Shown: positions 26,020 through 36,000 of the stretch, piece after piece
Position numbering within the stretch: position 1 is the stretch's first letter
Layout of the letters: each line of letters starts with the position of its first letter
Assembly: GCA_000402655.1 (NCBI GenBank)
Contig: AQSI01000002.1
Location: 43,218 to 107,217 of the forward strand
Direction: 5' to 3'
DNA from: Fidelibacterota bacterium SCGC AAA298-D23
GTDB lineage: Bacteria > Fidelibacterota > Marinisomatia > Marinisomatales > Marinisomataceae
Length of the DNA: 64,000 nt
Notes under the pieces: generated by a model
Told to the model about the DNA's origin: nothing
What the model saw: the letters and a program-made list of their open reading frames with translations, nothing else
Databases searched by the model: none
Program-made: the position numbers and the translations under genes

Positions 26020-27430
26020 ATTAGCAATTCACTGGTTTAGGCAAGATTTGAGATTGGCAGATAACCCATCCTTACATTTTGCTGGACAAAATGGTCCCAT
26101 TTTACCAATATTTATTCATGACACAGTAAACAATAGCCAAAAAGAGTTTAATCTTGGTGAAGCAAGCGCTTGGTGGCTTCATCATTCGCTTAATTCTTTA
26201 AATGGTTCTTTAAAAAATAAATTAAATTGTTTTTCTGGTGATCCTATTAAAATTATCGAAGAATTAATAAGCAATTATGAAGTAGATTCATTCTCTTGGA
26301 ACAGATGTTATAGTCCTTGGGAAATTGAAAGAGATACAAAAATAAAATCTTTTTTAAAGAAAAATGATATTGAGGTCAAAACTTTTAATGGTTCTCTTTT
26401 ATGGGAGCCGTGGGAGATTTTAAAAGATGATAATACTCCTTACAAAGTTTTTTCTCCATTTTACAGAAAAGGCTGTTTAAAAAGACATGCTGGCCCGCGT
26501 TTAGTAATATCAAAAAAAGACTACAATTTTTCTGATAAGTTAGATTCTTCAGGTGACATATCAAGCCTTAATTTACTTCCAAAACATCATTGGAAAGATA
26601 AGCTTGAAAAACATTGGAGAATTGGAGAAAAATTTGCGATGGAAAAGTACATCCATTTTAGAGATAATGGCTTAACTGGATATAAAGAAGGTAGAAATTT
26701 TCCTGCTCAAGAAAACGTATCAGTTTTATCACCTCATTTGCATTTCGGCGAAATTTCACCTCATCAAATATGGTTCGATGATAAAGGTGCTTGCCCAGAA
26801 AAAGATGTTGCTCATTTTCATAGTGAATTAGGTTGGAGAGAATTTTCTTATTATTTGATTTATCATTTTCCATTTATGTGCACAGAAAATTTAAATAAAC
26901 GATTTGACAAATTTCCATGGTCAACAAACCATGATTTTCTTTTAGCTTGGCAAAAAGGTAATACTGGTTATCCGATTGTAGATGCTGGAATGAGACAGTT
27001 GTGGCAAACAGGTTATATGCATAATCGAGTTAGGATGATTGTTGCATCTTTCTTAGTAAAAAACCTTTTGATTGATTGGAGAGTGGGTATGGAATGGTTT
27101 AATGATTGTTTGTGTGATGCTGATTTAGCAAACAACACTGCAAGCTGGCAATGGACAGCAGGAAGTGGAGCTGATGCAGCTCCATATTTTAGAATATTTA
27201 ATCCCATTTTACAGGGTAAGAAATTTGATCCAGATGGAGAATATACTAAACACTATGTGCCTGAGTTGAAAGATTTACCTGCAAAATTTTTGTTTGCACC
27301 ATGGGAAGCAGATGATTCTGTTTTTGAGGAGGCAAAAATTGATTATGGCGTAGATTATCCTAAACCAATAGTTTCCATTGAAGAGTCTAGAGATATCGCA
27401 TTAAAAGCTTATGATCAAATTAAAGGATAA
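26012..27430 (+). CDS. phr: Deoxyribodipyrimidine photolyase (class I CPD type)
   Basis: This is a cryptochrome/photolyase family flavoprotein of about 472 residues. The N-terminal alpha/beta domain (HWFRQDLRLADNPSL) is followed by the FAD-binding helical domain with GWREFSYYL, WQTGYMHNRVRM and the signature DADLANNTASWQWTAGSG. It repairs cyclobutane pyrimidine dimers using blue light. The ATG at 26012 sits inside the nuclease stop region (overlap of eight bases), so translation is coupled. A TTG three bases earlier is also in frame. Confidence 0.9.
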   Translation: MSKLAIHWFRQDLRLADNPSLHFAGQNGPILPIFIHDTVNNSQKEFNLGEASAWWLHHSLNSLNGSLKNKLNCFSGDPIKIIEELISNYEVDSFSWNRCYSPWEIERDTKIKSFLKKNDIEVKTFNGSLLWEPWEILKDDNTPYKVFSPFYRKGCLKRHAGPRLVISKKDYNFSDKLDSSGDISSLNLLPKHHWKDKLEKHWRIGEKFAMEKYIHFRDNGLTGYKEGRNFPAQENVSVLSPHLHFGEISPHQIWFDDKGACPEKDVAHFHSELGWREFSYYLIYHFPFMCTENLNKRFDKFPWSTNHDFLLAWQKGNTGYPIVDAGMRQLWQTGYMHNRVRMIVASFLVKNLLIDWRVGMEWFNDCLCDADLANNTASWQWTAGSGADAAPYFRIFNPILQGKKFDPDGEYTKHYVPELKDLPAKFLFAPWEADDSVFEEAKIDYGVDYPKPIVSIEESRDIALKAYDQIKG

Positions 27431-27492
27431 ATTGAATTATTAATTTTTAATATATAGATTATTTAAGGTAGCCAACTAAACAAGGAGAAAAA

Positions 27493-28152
27493 ATGTATCT
27501 AGAAAAACTAAATCAACAATTAGATGAGTTTCATTTATTAAAACATCCATTTTATGTTGCATGGAATAATGGAGAATTAAATCAAGAAATATTAAAAGAT
27601 TATGCAGAGCAGTATTATCAGCACATTAAAGCGTTCCCACGCTATATTAGCGCTACACACTCGATTTGTGAAGATATTGAGAATAGAAAAATACTGCTTG
27701 ATAATTTAAGTGATGAAGAAGATTTCAATAAAGACCATCCAATGCTTTGGAAAAATTTTGCTTTAGCAGTTGGAGCTGATAAAAATACAGTTGAAACAAT
27801 TGAACATGAGCAATTTACAAAAGAGATGATTGAAAATTTCTTTAGACTATCCAGATCAAGTTATGCTGAAGGATTAGGTGCTTTATATGCTTATGAAAGA
27901 CAAGTGCCAGAAATAGCTGATACTAAAATTAAAGGACTTGTAGATCATTACAATGTGTCATCAGATGAAGGGTTGGAATATTTTGTTCTTCACAAAGATG
28001 CTGATGTTGAACATAGAGAGCAAAGCGCTGAATTGATGAATAAGTTGTCAGATGAAGAAAAGATTTTAGCAAAAGAAGCTGGATTATCCACAGTAAAAGT
28101 ATTGTGGGGCTTTCTTTCTGGTCTATGTGAAAAACATAATATCCAAGCCTAG
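27493..28152 (+). CDS. CADD-family diiron/heme-oxygenase-fold protein (putative self-sacrificing pABA synthase)
   Basis: This 219-residue all-helical protein is of the TENA/PqqC-like fold, closest to Chlamydia CADD. Metal-ligand candidates are Glu75, His82, Glu135, His167, Asp171 and His174, with the same spacing I recall for CADD (Glu81, His88, Glu142, His174, Asp178, His181). Tyr21 in HPFYVAW and Lys145 fall where the sacrificed Tyr27 and the amine-donor Lys152 of CADD lie. In CADD an internal Tyr is cleaved to give 4-aminobenzoate for folate. A clear AAGGAG ribosome site precedes the ATG. The CADD numbering is from memory. Confidence 0.75.
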   Translation: MYLEKLNQQLDEFHLLKHPFYVAWNNGELNQEILKDYAEQYYQHIKAFPRYISATHSICEDIENRKILLDNLSDEEDFNKDHPMLWKNFALAVGADKNTVETIEHEQFTKEMIENFFRLSRSSYAEGLGALYAYERQVPEIADTKIKGLVDHYNVSSDEGLEYFVLHKDADVEHREQSAELMNKLSDEEKILAKEAGLSTVKVLWGFLSGLCEKHNIQA

Positions 28153-28203
28153 AATCATTTGTTTGAATTCATCATTTAAATGCGTATTATGCGCGCAATA
28201 AAA

Positions 28204-28731
28204 ATGAATATTGAACAAATAAAAGAAACAATAACAATTGTTAAAGATTATCCTATCAAGGGTATAGTATTTAAAGATATTACTACGCTGCTAGAAAATC
28301 CTGAAGCTTTCAAGTCGACTGTTGACATCATGATTGACAAAGTAAAACACTTAGATTTCAATAGAGTTGTTGGTGTTGAGTCCAGAGGATTTTTCTGGTC
28401 GGGACCAATTGCTTATGCTTTATCAAAATCATTTGTGTTGGCTAGAAAACCTGGAAAATTGCCTAGAAAAGCTGCTGAAAAGTTCTTTTCATTGGAATAT
28501 GGTACAAATACAGTACATATTCATGAAGATGCAATAAAAAAAGGTGATAAAGTGTTAGTAGTTGATGATTTAATTGCCACCGGTGGTACTGCAATGGCCA
28601 CAGCAGAACTTTGCCAGGAATTGGGTGCAACTGAAGTTCATATAATTGCTTTAATTGATTTGCCGAAATTAGGCGGATCTAAAAAGCTTGCTGAAAAGTT
28701 TGGTGAAATAATTACTCTTTTAGACTATTAA
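28204..28731 (+). CDS. apt: Adenine phosphoribosyltransferase
   Basis: The enzyme salvages adenine to AMP with PRPP. The PRPP-binding motif VLVVDDLIATGGTA and the family N-terminus (VKDYPIKGIVFKDITTLL) are clear. The start is set at 28204 (MNIEQIKE), which matches the usual length of about 175 residues. In-frame ATG codons at 28180 and 28189 would add up to eight residues. The stop overlaps the convergent alkylsulfatase stop by four bases. Confidence 0.9.
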   Translation: MNIEQIKETITIVKDYPIKGIVFKDITTLLENPEAFKSTVDIMIDKVKHLDFNRVVGVESRGFFWSGPIAYALSKSFVLARKPGKLPRKAAEKFFSLEYGTNTVHIHEDAIKKGDKVLVVDDLIATGGTAMATAELCQELGATEVHIIALIDLPKLGGSKKLAEKFGEIITLLDY

Positions 28732-30431
28732 TCATTAATAAAAAGTGAGGAGAATTGGAGAAACTTAAGTGATTCTCCATCAATACTGAGTTTACCTGAA
28801 GCAATAGCTCTTGCAGCACTTTCTGTTCTTAAAATAATCCCTTTCCAAGTTTGAGAATCCACTGAAACAATAACATCATAGTCATCATTATAAAAATTTG
28901 ATATTTCAGCTATTTGATTTCTAATTACTATTCCAAATTTTTCACCTGAATCGGTAATATTAAAGCCTACTTTTATAAACTTATTTTTTGCTTTAATAGG
29001 ATCTAATCTTGGTCCCATAGCATCGAAAAATGTACTCAAAGGTATATTTTTAACTTGTTCTGCTGAAACGGTATATTTCAATGAAGGAGATATTTTTTCT
29101 GATAGTTCGTAAGCTTCTGATAGATAGTAATTCCTTGCAATCGGATTTTTCTCAATTAATGATAGATTTTCAAGAGATGTACTATATAATTTTTTAATTT
29201 CTTCATCATCAGGAAAATTAAATAATCCAATATCACTTAACTCAGCAGCCCATTGATAGTTCTCGTTATTATTAGCATTATTAATTTCTTCAATTAATTT
29301 GTCTTTTGAACCAATTAATCCATAAATATATTTGGCTCTTTTCATATCTGATAACGGCTCTAGATTTACAGCTCTTCCATCGAAAAATCCTAAATATCCA
29401 TTGTAAACATTTCTTATACTCCATGATACTTTACCATACTTTTCTTGAAGGTCGTAATTTTCTAAAAAGAAAGGGGGATACTCAAATTCTTCAACAAGCT
29501 CATCAGGTGTTTTACCTAGATTGGCGCCACGAACAGCATAATCGTGAATATATTGAATAGCATCTCTGTAAATTGATAATCTCTCCTCAATAATTTGTTC
29601 ACCGGAAAGAAATGGACCGTGACAACTTATTAAATATTGAGGTTTGTATGAACGCATTGTATCCACAGAGCGATACCAGCTTTTTGTATCTCTATAAGAT
29701 GTTCCTCGAATTGTATAAAGATTTGGAAATCGCATGTAATAATTATCAGCGCTTACTACAACATTTTTATCAGGATAATAAATGATAATTTGGTCATCTG
29801 TTTCACCTGGTGTATGTTGAATTTCAAGATTAATGCCACCAACAGAAAGTTGATTTGTCTGAAGTTCAAAAAAATTTGTAGGATAAATTACAGGTGGTTG
29901 TTCAAAATCAAAGTTTAGAGTAAATCCTAATCCATGTCCTCTTTTTAGACTATCTGGTAAAAAATGACCAAATTGTTTCATTCCTCTTTCAGTAAGTATA
30001 GGTCTTAATAAATTATTTTGATCAAAAAAACCTTTTTTAAATGTAGAGTGAGCATATACTTTAGTTCCTTCTTCATAAAAACCTGGAGCACCTCTCCAAT
30101 GATCAACATGTGAATGTGTATAAATTATGGCTTCATTAGGAAGATTAGATATTTTCTTAAATTCCTGATTAATTTGCTTGCCAAGCTCAGGGTCTTCAGT
30201 TGTGTCAATAATAATATTTCCAGTTTCTCCAACGATGAGTACTGAATTTGCTAGACCATATCCTATAGCAACATATACATTATCAACAACTTGATAAATT
30301 CCTTTTTCAAAATAAAAATCATCATCAAGATGGATTTCTTCAGAAAATGGAGCAGTGTAATTGCTTTTATTCTGATTTGTATCGTTGCAAGCAATAATTA
30401 GCGTTAAAAGAAGATATAATAATATTTTCAT
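28728..30431 (-). CDS. Alkylsulfatase-like MBL-fold lipoprotein (BDS1/SdsA type)
   Basis: The lipoprotein signal ends at Cys15. The metallo-beta-lactamase domain carries THSHVDHWRG (His106, His108, Asp110, His111). It is followed by the helical alkylsulfatase dimerisation domain (about 300-430) and a C-terminal SCP2-like lipid-binding domain (about 450-567). That architecture is the SdsA1/BDS1 linear alkylsulfatase layout, which hydrolyses sulfate esters of long-chain alcohols. Lipid anchoring places it in the envelope. The gap upstream contains two AT-rich palindromes. Confidence 0.82.
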   Translation of the reverse strand: MKILLYLLLTLIIACNDTNQNKSNYTAPFSEEIHLDDDFYFEKGIYQVVDNVYVAIGYGLANSVLIVGETGNIIIDTTEDPELGKQINQEFKKISNLPNEAIIYTHSHVDHWRGAPGFYEEGTKVYAHSTFKKGFFDQNNLLRPILTERGMKQFGHFLPDSLKRGHGLGFTLNFDFEQPPVIYPTNFFELQTNQLSVGGINLEIQHTPGETDDQIIIYYPDKNVVVSADNYYMRFPNLYTIRGTSYRDTKSWYRSVDTMRSYKPQYLISCHGPFLSGEQIIEERLSIYRDAIQYIHDYAVRGANLGKTPDELVEEFEYPPFFLENYDLQEKYGKVSWSIRNVYNGYLGFFDGRAVNLEPLSDMKRAKYIYGLIGSKDKLIEEINNANNNENYQWAAELSDIGLFNFPDDEEIKKLYSTSLENLSLIEKNPIARNYYLSEAYELSEKISPSLKYTVSAEQVKNIPLSTFFDAMGPRLDPIKAKNKFIKVGFNITDSGEKFGIVIRNQIAEISNFYNDDYDVIVSVDSQTWKGIILRTESAARAIASGKLSIDGESLKFLQFSSLFIND

Positions 30432-30470
30432 ATTTTAAAATATAAGTCATATTACGCTATATTTTAAATA
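30430..30470. promoter_or_regulatory. AT-rich palindromes between divergent genes
   Basis: A perfect 14-base palindrome (ATATTTTAAAATAT, 30430-30443) touches the alkylsulfatase start codon, and a near copy (ATATTTTAAATA, 30459-30470) lies 15 bases further on. They could be operator sites for the divergent pair, but low complexity makes this weak. Confidence 0.2.
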
Positions 30471-30525
30471 AATTAGATTATTACTTTAATCGGAACAAAA
30501 AAACAAAAATCACATAAATAAAATA

Positions 30526-31395
30526 ATGAGTTTAATATCATTTTCAAGAGATAAATTTATACCTTCTGATGAAGTAAGTCTAAATGTAAGGGGAAATTAT
30601 TTAAGCGTCACACGCGGCTACCAAGTATTTACATTTTTTAAAACTACAAATAATGGAACTCCTGTTTTTTTGGAAGATCACGTTGATCGTATTTTGGGTA
30701 ATGCCCGAGCTTTGAAAATGAATTTACCCTTTTCAAAACAAGATGTTAAAAAATTAGTGTACCAGACACTTGAAAAAAACGACTTATCTAATACAGATTG
30801 TAATGTCATGATTATTTTTGCTGGAAAATCTCCAGATGATATCTCAGGATTGGTCTCATCTCAAGAAGTAGATTTATTTATAGTAACCTCACCAATAAAA
30901 AAATATCCTCAAGAATCCTATCAAAACGGAATATCATTAGGTTTATATGAATTTGAAAGAATTGATGCTGAGATTAAAACTCCATATACTTATTATGGTG
31001 GAATGAAAGCGCACAGGTCTTTAGTAGCTGAAGGACCATTTGACGAGGTATTATATACAAGCAAGAATGAAATTTTAGAGGGTACTACTTTTTCTTTCTT
31101 TATTGTCAATAATGACTCTGTTATGACTTCAAAGCTTGATGGAAGAATTTTGGGTAGTGTTACTAGAAAAAATTTATTAAGAATTATGGATTTACAAAAA
31201 ATTAATCACAAAGAGACAGTGATTTCAATCAATGATTTAAAAAACGCTAGTGAGGCATTTATTGCCTCTGCAAACAGAGATTTAATACCAGTTGTTTCAA
31301 TTGATAATCAACTAATTGGTAATGGTAAAATTGGACCGATGTACAAAAAGTTGATGGCTTTATATCAAGAAGAAATTTCAAAAATTACTATATAA
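30526..31395 (+). CDS. Class IV PLP aminotransferase (BCAT/aminodeoxychorismate lyase-like)
   Basis: This is a fold-type IV PLP enzyme of 289 residues. The catalytic Lys161 (GGMKAHRS), Glu185 in EILEGTTFS and the phosphate-binding GSVTRKN region fit the IlvE/PabC/D-amino acid transaminase group. Assignment within the group is not possible by eye. The absence of the BCAT signature around SGEN leaves PabC-like or another transaminase open. A CADD-like pABA candidate lies 2.4 kb upstream. Confidence 0.72.
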   Translation: MSLISFSRDKFIPSDEVSLNVRGNYLSVTRGYQVFTFFKTTNNGTPVFLEDHVDRILGNARALKMNLPFSKQDVKKLVYQTLEKNDLSNTDCNVMIIFAGKSPDDISGLVSSQEVDLFIVTSPIKKYPQESYQNGISLGLYEFERIDAEIKTPYTYYGGMKAHRSLVAEGPFDEVLYTSKNEILEGTTFSFFIVNNDSVMTSKLDGRILGSVTRKNLLRIMDLQKINHKETVISINDLKNASEAFIASANRDLIPVVSIDNQLIGNGKIGPMYKKLMALYQEEISKITI

Positions 31396-31478
31396 AGTAA
31401 GCAATATATTTCTTATAATGGGAACACGATGATTATTTTTAATGTATAATTTAAAAATAACAAAATAGAGAGGAAAAA

Positions 31479-31883
31479 ATGAAAAATCTAACTTTAGTAT
31501 TATTTTTATCATTCATTCTAACTGGATGTGCTATGCAGGCTCCTACAGCTTCAGCTGTATCAAACGATTTTACTTTAGGTAAAGTACAGTCTCAATTAAA
31601 AAAAGGAATGAGTTCATCTCAAGTAGTTTCATTGCTTGGTTCACCAAATCTTGTCACAAGCACAAAGTACGGAGGAGAAGCATGGACTTATGATAAAATT
31701 TCACAAGAATCTGAATCATCAAGTGTTTCCGGAGCTGGAGCAGGTTCAAGTGGTAATTTTTTTGGTATCTTTGGTGGAGGTCGTTCAAAATCATCAAATT
31801 CTAGCAAAAATCTTACATTAATTGTAAAATTAAATGCTGATGGTGTTGTAACTGATTATAAATATCAAAGTATTAAATACTAA
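31479..31883 (+). CDS. BamE/SmpA-like lipoprotein
   Basis: The lipoprotein signal ends LTGC (Cys17). The small domain LKKGMSSSQVVSLLGSPNLV and EAWTYDK has the KGMTxxQVxxLLGxP pattern of SmpA/BamE-like proteins. A Ser/Gly-rich insert (about 78-108) and a final beta strand follow. Its relation to the BAM complex is not shown, as many such domains are stand-alone. AGAGGAAAAAATG gives a good ribosome site. Two further lipoproteins follow at intervals of 2-4 bases. Confidence 0.65.
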   Translation: MKNLTLVLFLSFILTGCAMQAPTASAVSNDFTLGKVQSQLKKGMSSSQVVSLLGSPNLVTSTKYGGEAWTYDKISQESESSSVSGAGAGSSGNFFGIFGGGRSKSSNSSKNLTLIVKLNADGVVTDYKYQSIKY

Positions 31884-31887
31884 AAAA

Positions 31888-32385
31888 ATGAATAAAAATC
31901 TTTTCTTAGCCTTATCGATAGGCGTTATCCTCAATGGTTGTGCATCTATGATGCCTGAGCGTACTACAGCAGTTAAAAGAGCAACAGAAACGAAAGAATA
32001 TGATGTTTCAACAAAAGAACTTATAACAGCTTCTATTGGTACGTTTCAAGATTTAGGCTATATTATAGATGTTTTAAATGCAGAATTTGGTTTAATTACT
32101 GCTAGCAAAACACAAGGAACAACTACAACTAGAACTAATTTAGAAGAAGATCCTTTTGAGGCATTTTTTCGTGCACTTACAGGAATTGAAGATAATAGTG
32201 ATGTAATTATATCTCCTTTAACTTTATCTGCAACTATTACTGTGAAAGAAATTTCAACTGATCCATTTGTGTCTTCGTTGAGGGTAAATTTTGAGGGAGG
32301 AGACCGAAAATTTTCTGATTTATTTTTTAAAAGTTTCTTTGCAGCCTTAGATAAATCATTATTTTTAGATCAAACAATCGACTAA
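31888..32385 (+). CDS. Lipoprotein, first of a tandem paralogous pair
   Basis: This 165-residue protein has a lipobox (LNGC). The region RATETKEYDVSTKELITAS through IGTFQDLGYIID and EFGLITASKT is closely repeated in the next gene, so the two arose by duplication. The C-terminal block (FVSSLRVNFEGG, then DKSLFLDQTID) is shared as well. Family and function are unknown to me. It is probably an outer-membrane-facing periplasmic lipoprotein. Confidence 0.55.
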   Translation: MNKNLFLALSIGVILNGCASMMPERTTAVKRATETKEYDVSTKELITASIGTFQDLGYIIDVLNAEFGLITASKTQGTTTTRTNLEEDPFEAFFRALTGIEDNSDVIISPLTLSATITVKEISTDPFVSSLRVNFEGGDRKFSDLFFKSFFAALDKSLFLDQTID

Positions 32386-32387
32386 TA

Positions 32388-32954
32388 ATGTTTAAAAAGG
32401 TTGCAATTCATTCTTTTTTATTGGTCTTTCTGCTGACAAGTTGCGCTTCAAGTGGAGGAACTTCAAAAAAATCAACCGCAGCGCAAAGAGCAGTTGAAAC
32501 AAGAGAGTATAATGTTAATTCAAAAGATTTAATGCAGTCAACTATTGGTGCATTTCAAGATTTAGGTTTTACTATAGATACTTTAAATAAAGAGTTTGGC
32601 TTAATTACTGCTAGCAAGATTGAAGAACCTGAGAAAAAAGAGCCATCAGATGCTGAAAAAGCACTAGGCATACTTGCTATTATAGCTGCAATATGGTGGT
32701 TAGTAGCTACTGATGAAGATGGATCTTCTGATAGAGGAAGAGGAGATGGTGGAGAAAAAGTAGTTGTAAAGGATTATAAACTTACTGCAACAGTTACTGT
32801 CAAAGCTATTAATGATATAGAACCATTTTTATCATCACTTAGAGTTAATTTTAGTGGATCAAACCGAAAGAGATCTATGGAATTTTTTAGAGAATTCTTT
32901 TCTGCAATCGACAAATCTATTTTTCTCGATGAAGCAATAGATGATTTATCTTAA
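32388..32954 (+). CDS. Lipoprotein, second of a tandem paralogous pair
   Basis: This 188-residue paralogue of the preceding gene shares AQRAVETREYNVNSKDLMQS, IGAFQDLGFTIDTLN, EFGLITASK and the C-terminal LSSLRVNFSGS block. It differs by a hydrophobic insert (about 88-104, LGILAIIAAIWWLVA) and a charged GRGDGG loop in the middle, where the first copy has a plain loop. It starts two bases after the first copy. Function is unknown. Confidence 0.55.
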   Translation: MFKKVAIHSFLLVFLLTSCASSGGTSKKSTAAQRAVETREYNVNSKDLMQSTIGAFQDLGFTIDTLNKEFGLITASKIEEPEKKEPSDAEKALGILAIIAAIWWLVATDEDGSSDRGRGDGGEKVVVKDYKLTATVTVKAINDIEPFLSSLRVNFSGSNRKRSMEFFREFFSAIDKSIFLDEAIDDLS

Positions 32955-33001
32955 AAATTGATTCTAATTTTTACTTTTTATGATTATACTTTATTTCCGA
33001 G

Positions 33002-36000
33002 ATGAAGTTTAAAAATCTACATAAATTTATTTTAGCTCTTATCATCATTAGCAATACTTTTGCTGGGACGTTAGGAAAAAGTCACTCTGCTGAGTTATTA
33101 AGTCGAGGTCGTTCTGTACCTATGTCAATTTCGAATGATACTCTAGTCATTGCAAAAACTTTTTCTTCATTACTTCCCAGAACTGTTGATATTTACGATG
33201 TAGATAAAAATGCAAGTATACTAACCAAAGTTGGGGAATTGAATTCACCAAATCCTATGCCAGGAGATGACTTTGGCTATAGTTTAGATATATCGGGCGA
33301 TTATTTAATAATAGGTTCTCCTGGACATAACGATGGCCATGGGGCGGCATATTTATTTAAAAGAATAAATGACAATTGGGAAATTTATACAGTTTTCACC
33401 AATCCAGTTGCTTCAGAAAATAAAGGCTTTCCTCATAAGTTTGGATATAGTGTAAATTTATCAGACAACTATTTATCTATTTCTTCACCATTTTATAATG
33501 ATGGATTAGTTTATGTTTATTCTTTAAATAGTTCAAACTTGAGACAATCATCTAAACCGATTCACTCCATAGATGTAAGGGATTTAGGAGATGTGGAAGG
33601 TTGTTACGCAGAGGGTCCAAATAAATTTGGTTTTGGAATATCAACCTCTTTTAATAATGGTAAACTTTTAATTGGTTCTTTAAAAGATTATGTCCATTTA
33701 GTTGAATTTGCGGACGGGATTACATTGAGTACTGTTATACCAAATCCTATAGATCACGATCATAATGATCATAATCATAAAAGCGACGATTCAAATACAA
33801 CAACAGATTATCATAAGTTTGGTGAATCAGTTTATGTTGGAGATAAAAATCTATATGTTGCAGCTCTTAATTATGATAATGGTAAAGGAAAAGTTTTTGT
33901 TTATCCTTTTCAAAATAATTTTGCTAAAACTGATGTAAACGCTTGGACAGACCCTCAAGAATTGCAACCTAATGATGTTTTAGAGAATTCACATTTTGGT
34001 TACAGGTTTTCTGAAATTGATAATGAAATTTCTATATCAACGTTTAATCAAAAAACTATTTATAATTATTCATTAAGTAGCTCAGAAAGTTTTGAATTGA
34101 GTGGTGTAATATCATCAGATACTCAAGATAATTATTTTGGGAGAAGTGTATTGATTACAGATGAATTTTTATTAGCTGGAGACTATTATGCTGATCAATT
34201 TCATGTTTACAATAATAGCAATAATAATAGAACTTTAAATAATAGTTTTTCGACTGCTAGCCAAATTGTTTCAATAAGAGATAAAATTGAGTGTGTAAAT
34301 GGTTTAGCAGGGCAATTTGAATGCAATGAAATAGATTTAATGTCTTTCATGGATAAAACTGAAATAGGCGGTTCTAATTCAACATCTTTAAATGACATAT
34401 GGGGATGGACAGATCCTCAAACTAACAAAGAATATGCATTAGTGGGGATGAGCAATGGAACATCGTTTGTAGATATTTCCAACCCTGAAAATCCAATTTA
34501 TTTGGGAAGACTTCCAACACAAACAAATAATTCTACTTGGAGAGATTTAAAGGTTTATCAAAACCATGTATTTATTGTTTCCGAAGCTAGTGGACATGGA
34601 ATGCAGGTATTTGATTTGACTCAATTGCGAAATATATCTTCTCCGACTACATTTTCAAATACCGCTTACTACAGCGGTTTCGGAAATGCGCATAACATTT
34701 TTATTAATGAAGATACAGGATTTGCTTATGCAGTGGGTACATCAACTTGTGGTGGAGGACTTCATATTGTTGATATATCCACGCCTTCGATTCCATCAAA
34801 ATCTGCATGTGTATCAGACCCTAATACAGGAAGAAACGGAACAGGATATTCACATGATGTACAATGTGTAGTATATAATGGTCCTGATAATGATTATGTT
34901 GGGAAAGAAATTTGTTTCGGCTCTAATGAAACCAATGTTTGGATTGCAGATTTAAACACCAAATCAGAAGATTCATCTGGTGCTAAGACAATTGGGTTAG
35001 GAAGTTACGATAATTATTATACCCACCAAGGTTGGTTAACGGAAGATCATAAGTATTTTATTGTAAATGACGAATTGGATGAAAATAGCAATGCCTATAA
35101 TAATACAAGAACTCTTATTTGGAATGTTGAAGATTTAAGCAACCCAGTTATTGAAACAACATATTTAGGTCCAACACCTTCAATTGATCATAATAATTAC
35201 ATCATTGGGGATAAAGTATATATGTCGCACTACACTAGCGGTTTGAGAGTGCTGGATATATCAAATATATCTTCTCCAACTGAATCTGCTTTTTTTGACG
35301 TTTATCCGTCCAATAATAATACCTCATTTGATGGAACATGGAGTAATTATCCCTATTATCCTAGTGGAGTGATTGCTGTAACAGGTATTGATGAGGGTCT
35401 TTTTGTGGTTAATCCTAAAGGTAATGTTCAAGGTGAAGCACCCACAGTAACCTATGAAGTTCCAACTGAAGGTAGTGTTACGCTTGCATGGGAATTGATT
35501 GGAGACTCAACAACACGAATGAACATTTATAGGGATATTGAAGAAGGATTTTCTCCTGGAAGCTCTAATTTCTTAGCCAGTGTTGATTATCCAGGAATTG
35601 AATTTACAGATTCTAATTTAGATAGTAGTATTTTTTACTATTACAAGCTAGCTATTGAAACAAATGGACAATTAGGACCATATTCTACTGAAATTAAAGT
35701 AAAGCCTATAGTAGCACCTAATCAAGCTCCTACGATTGATGTTCCAGCAGATGTCGAGTTTTTTGAAGACACGCAATACAATCTTTCTTTAACTGGGATA
35801 TCTTATGGTGGTGACGTCAATCCTCAAAATATTACGATTACAGCTTCAGCCGAAAATACAGATTTATTTTCAGAAATTAATATTTTGGAATCTTCTCCAG
35901 ATCAACTGGCTTTAATTCCAAATGAAAATCAATTTGGTTCATCAATAATTACAGTTACTGTAAAAGATGATGGTGGTGTTTTAAATGGTGGTATTGATTC

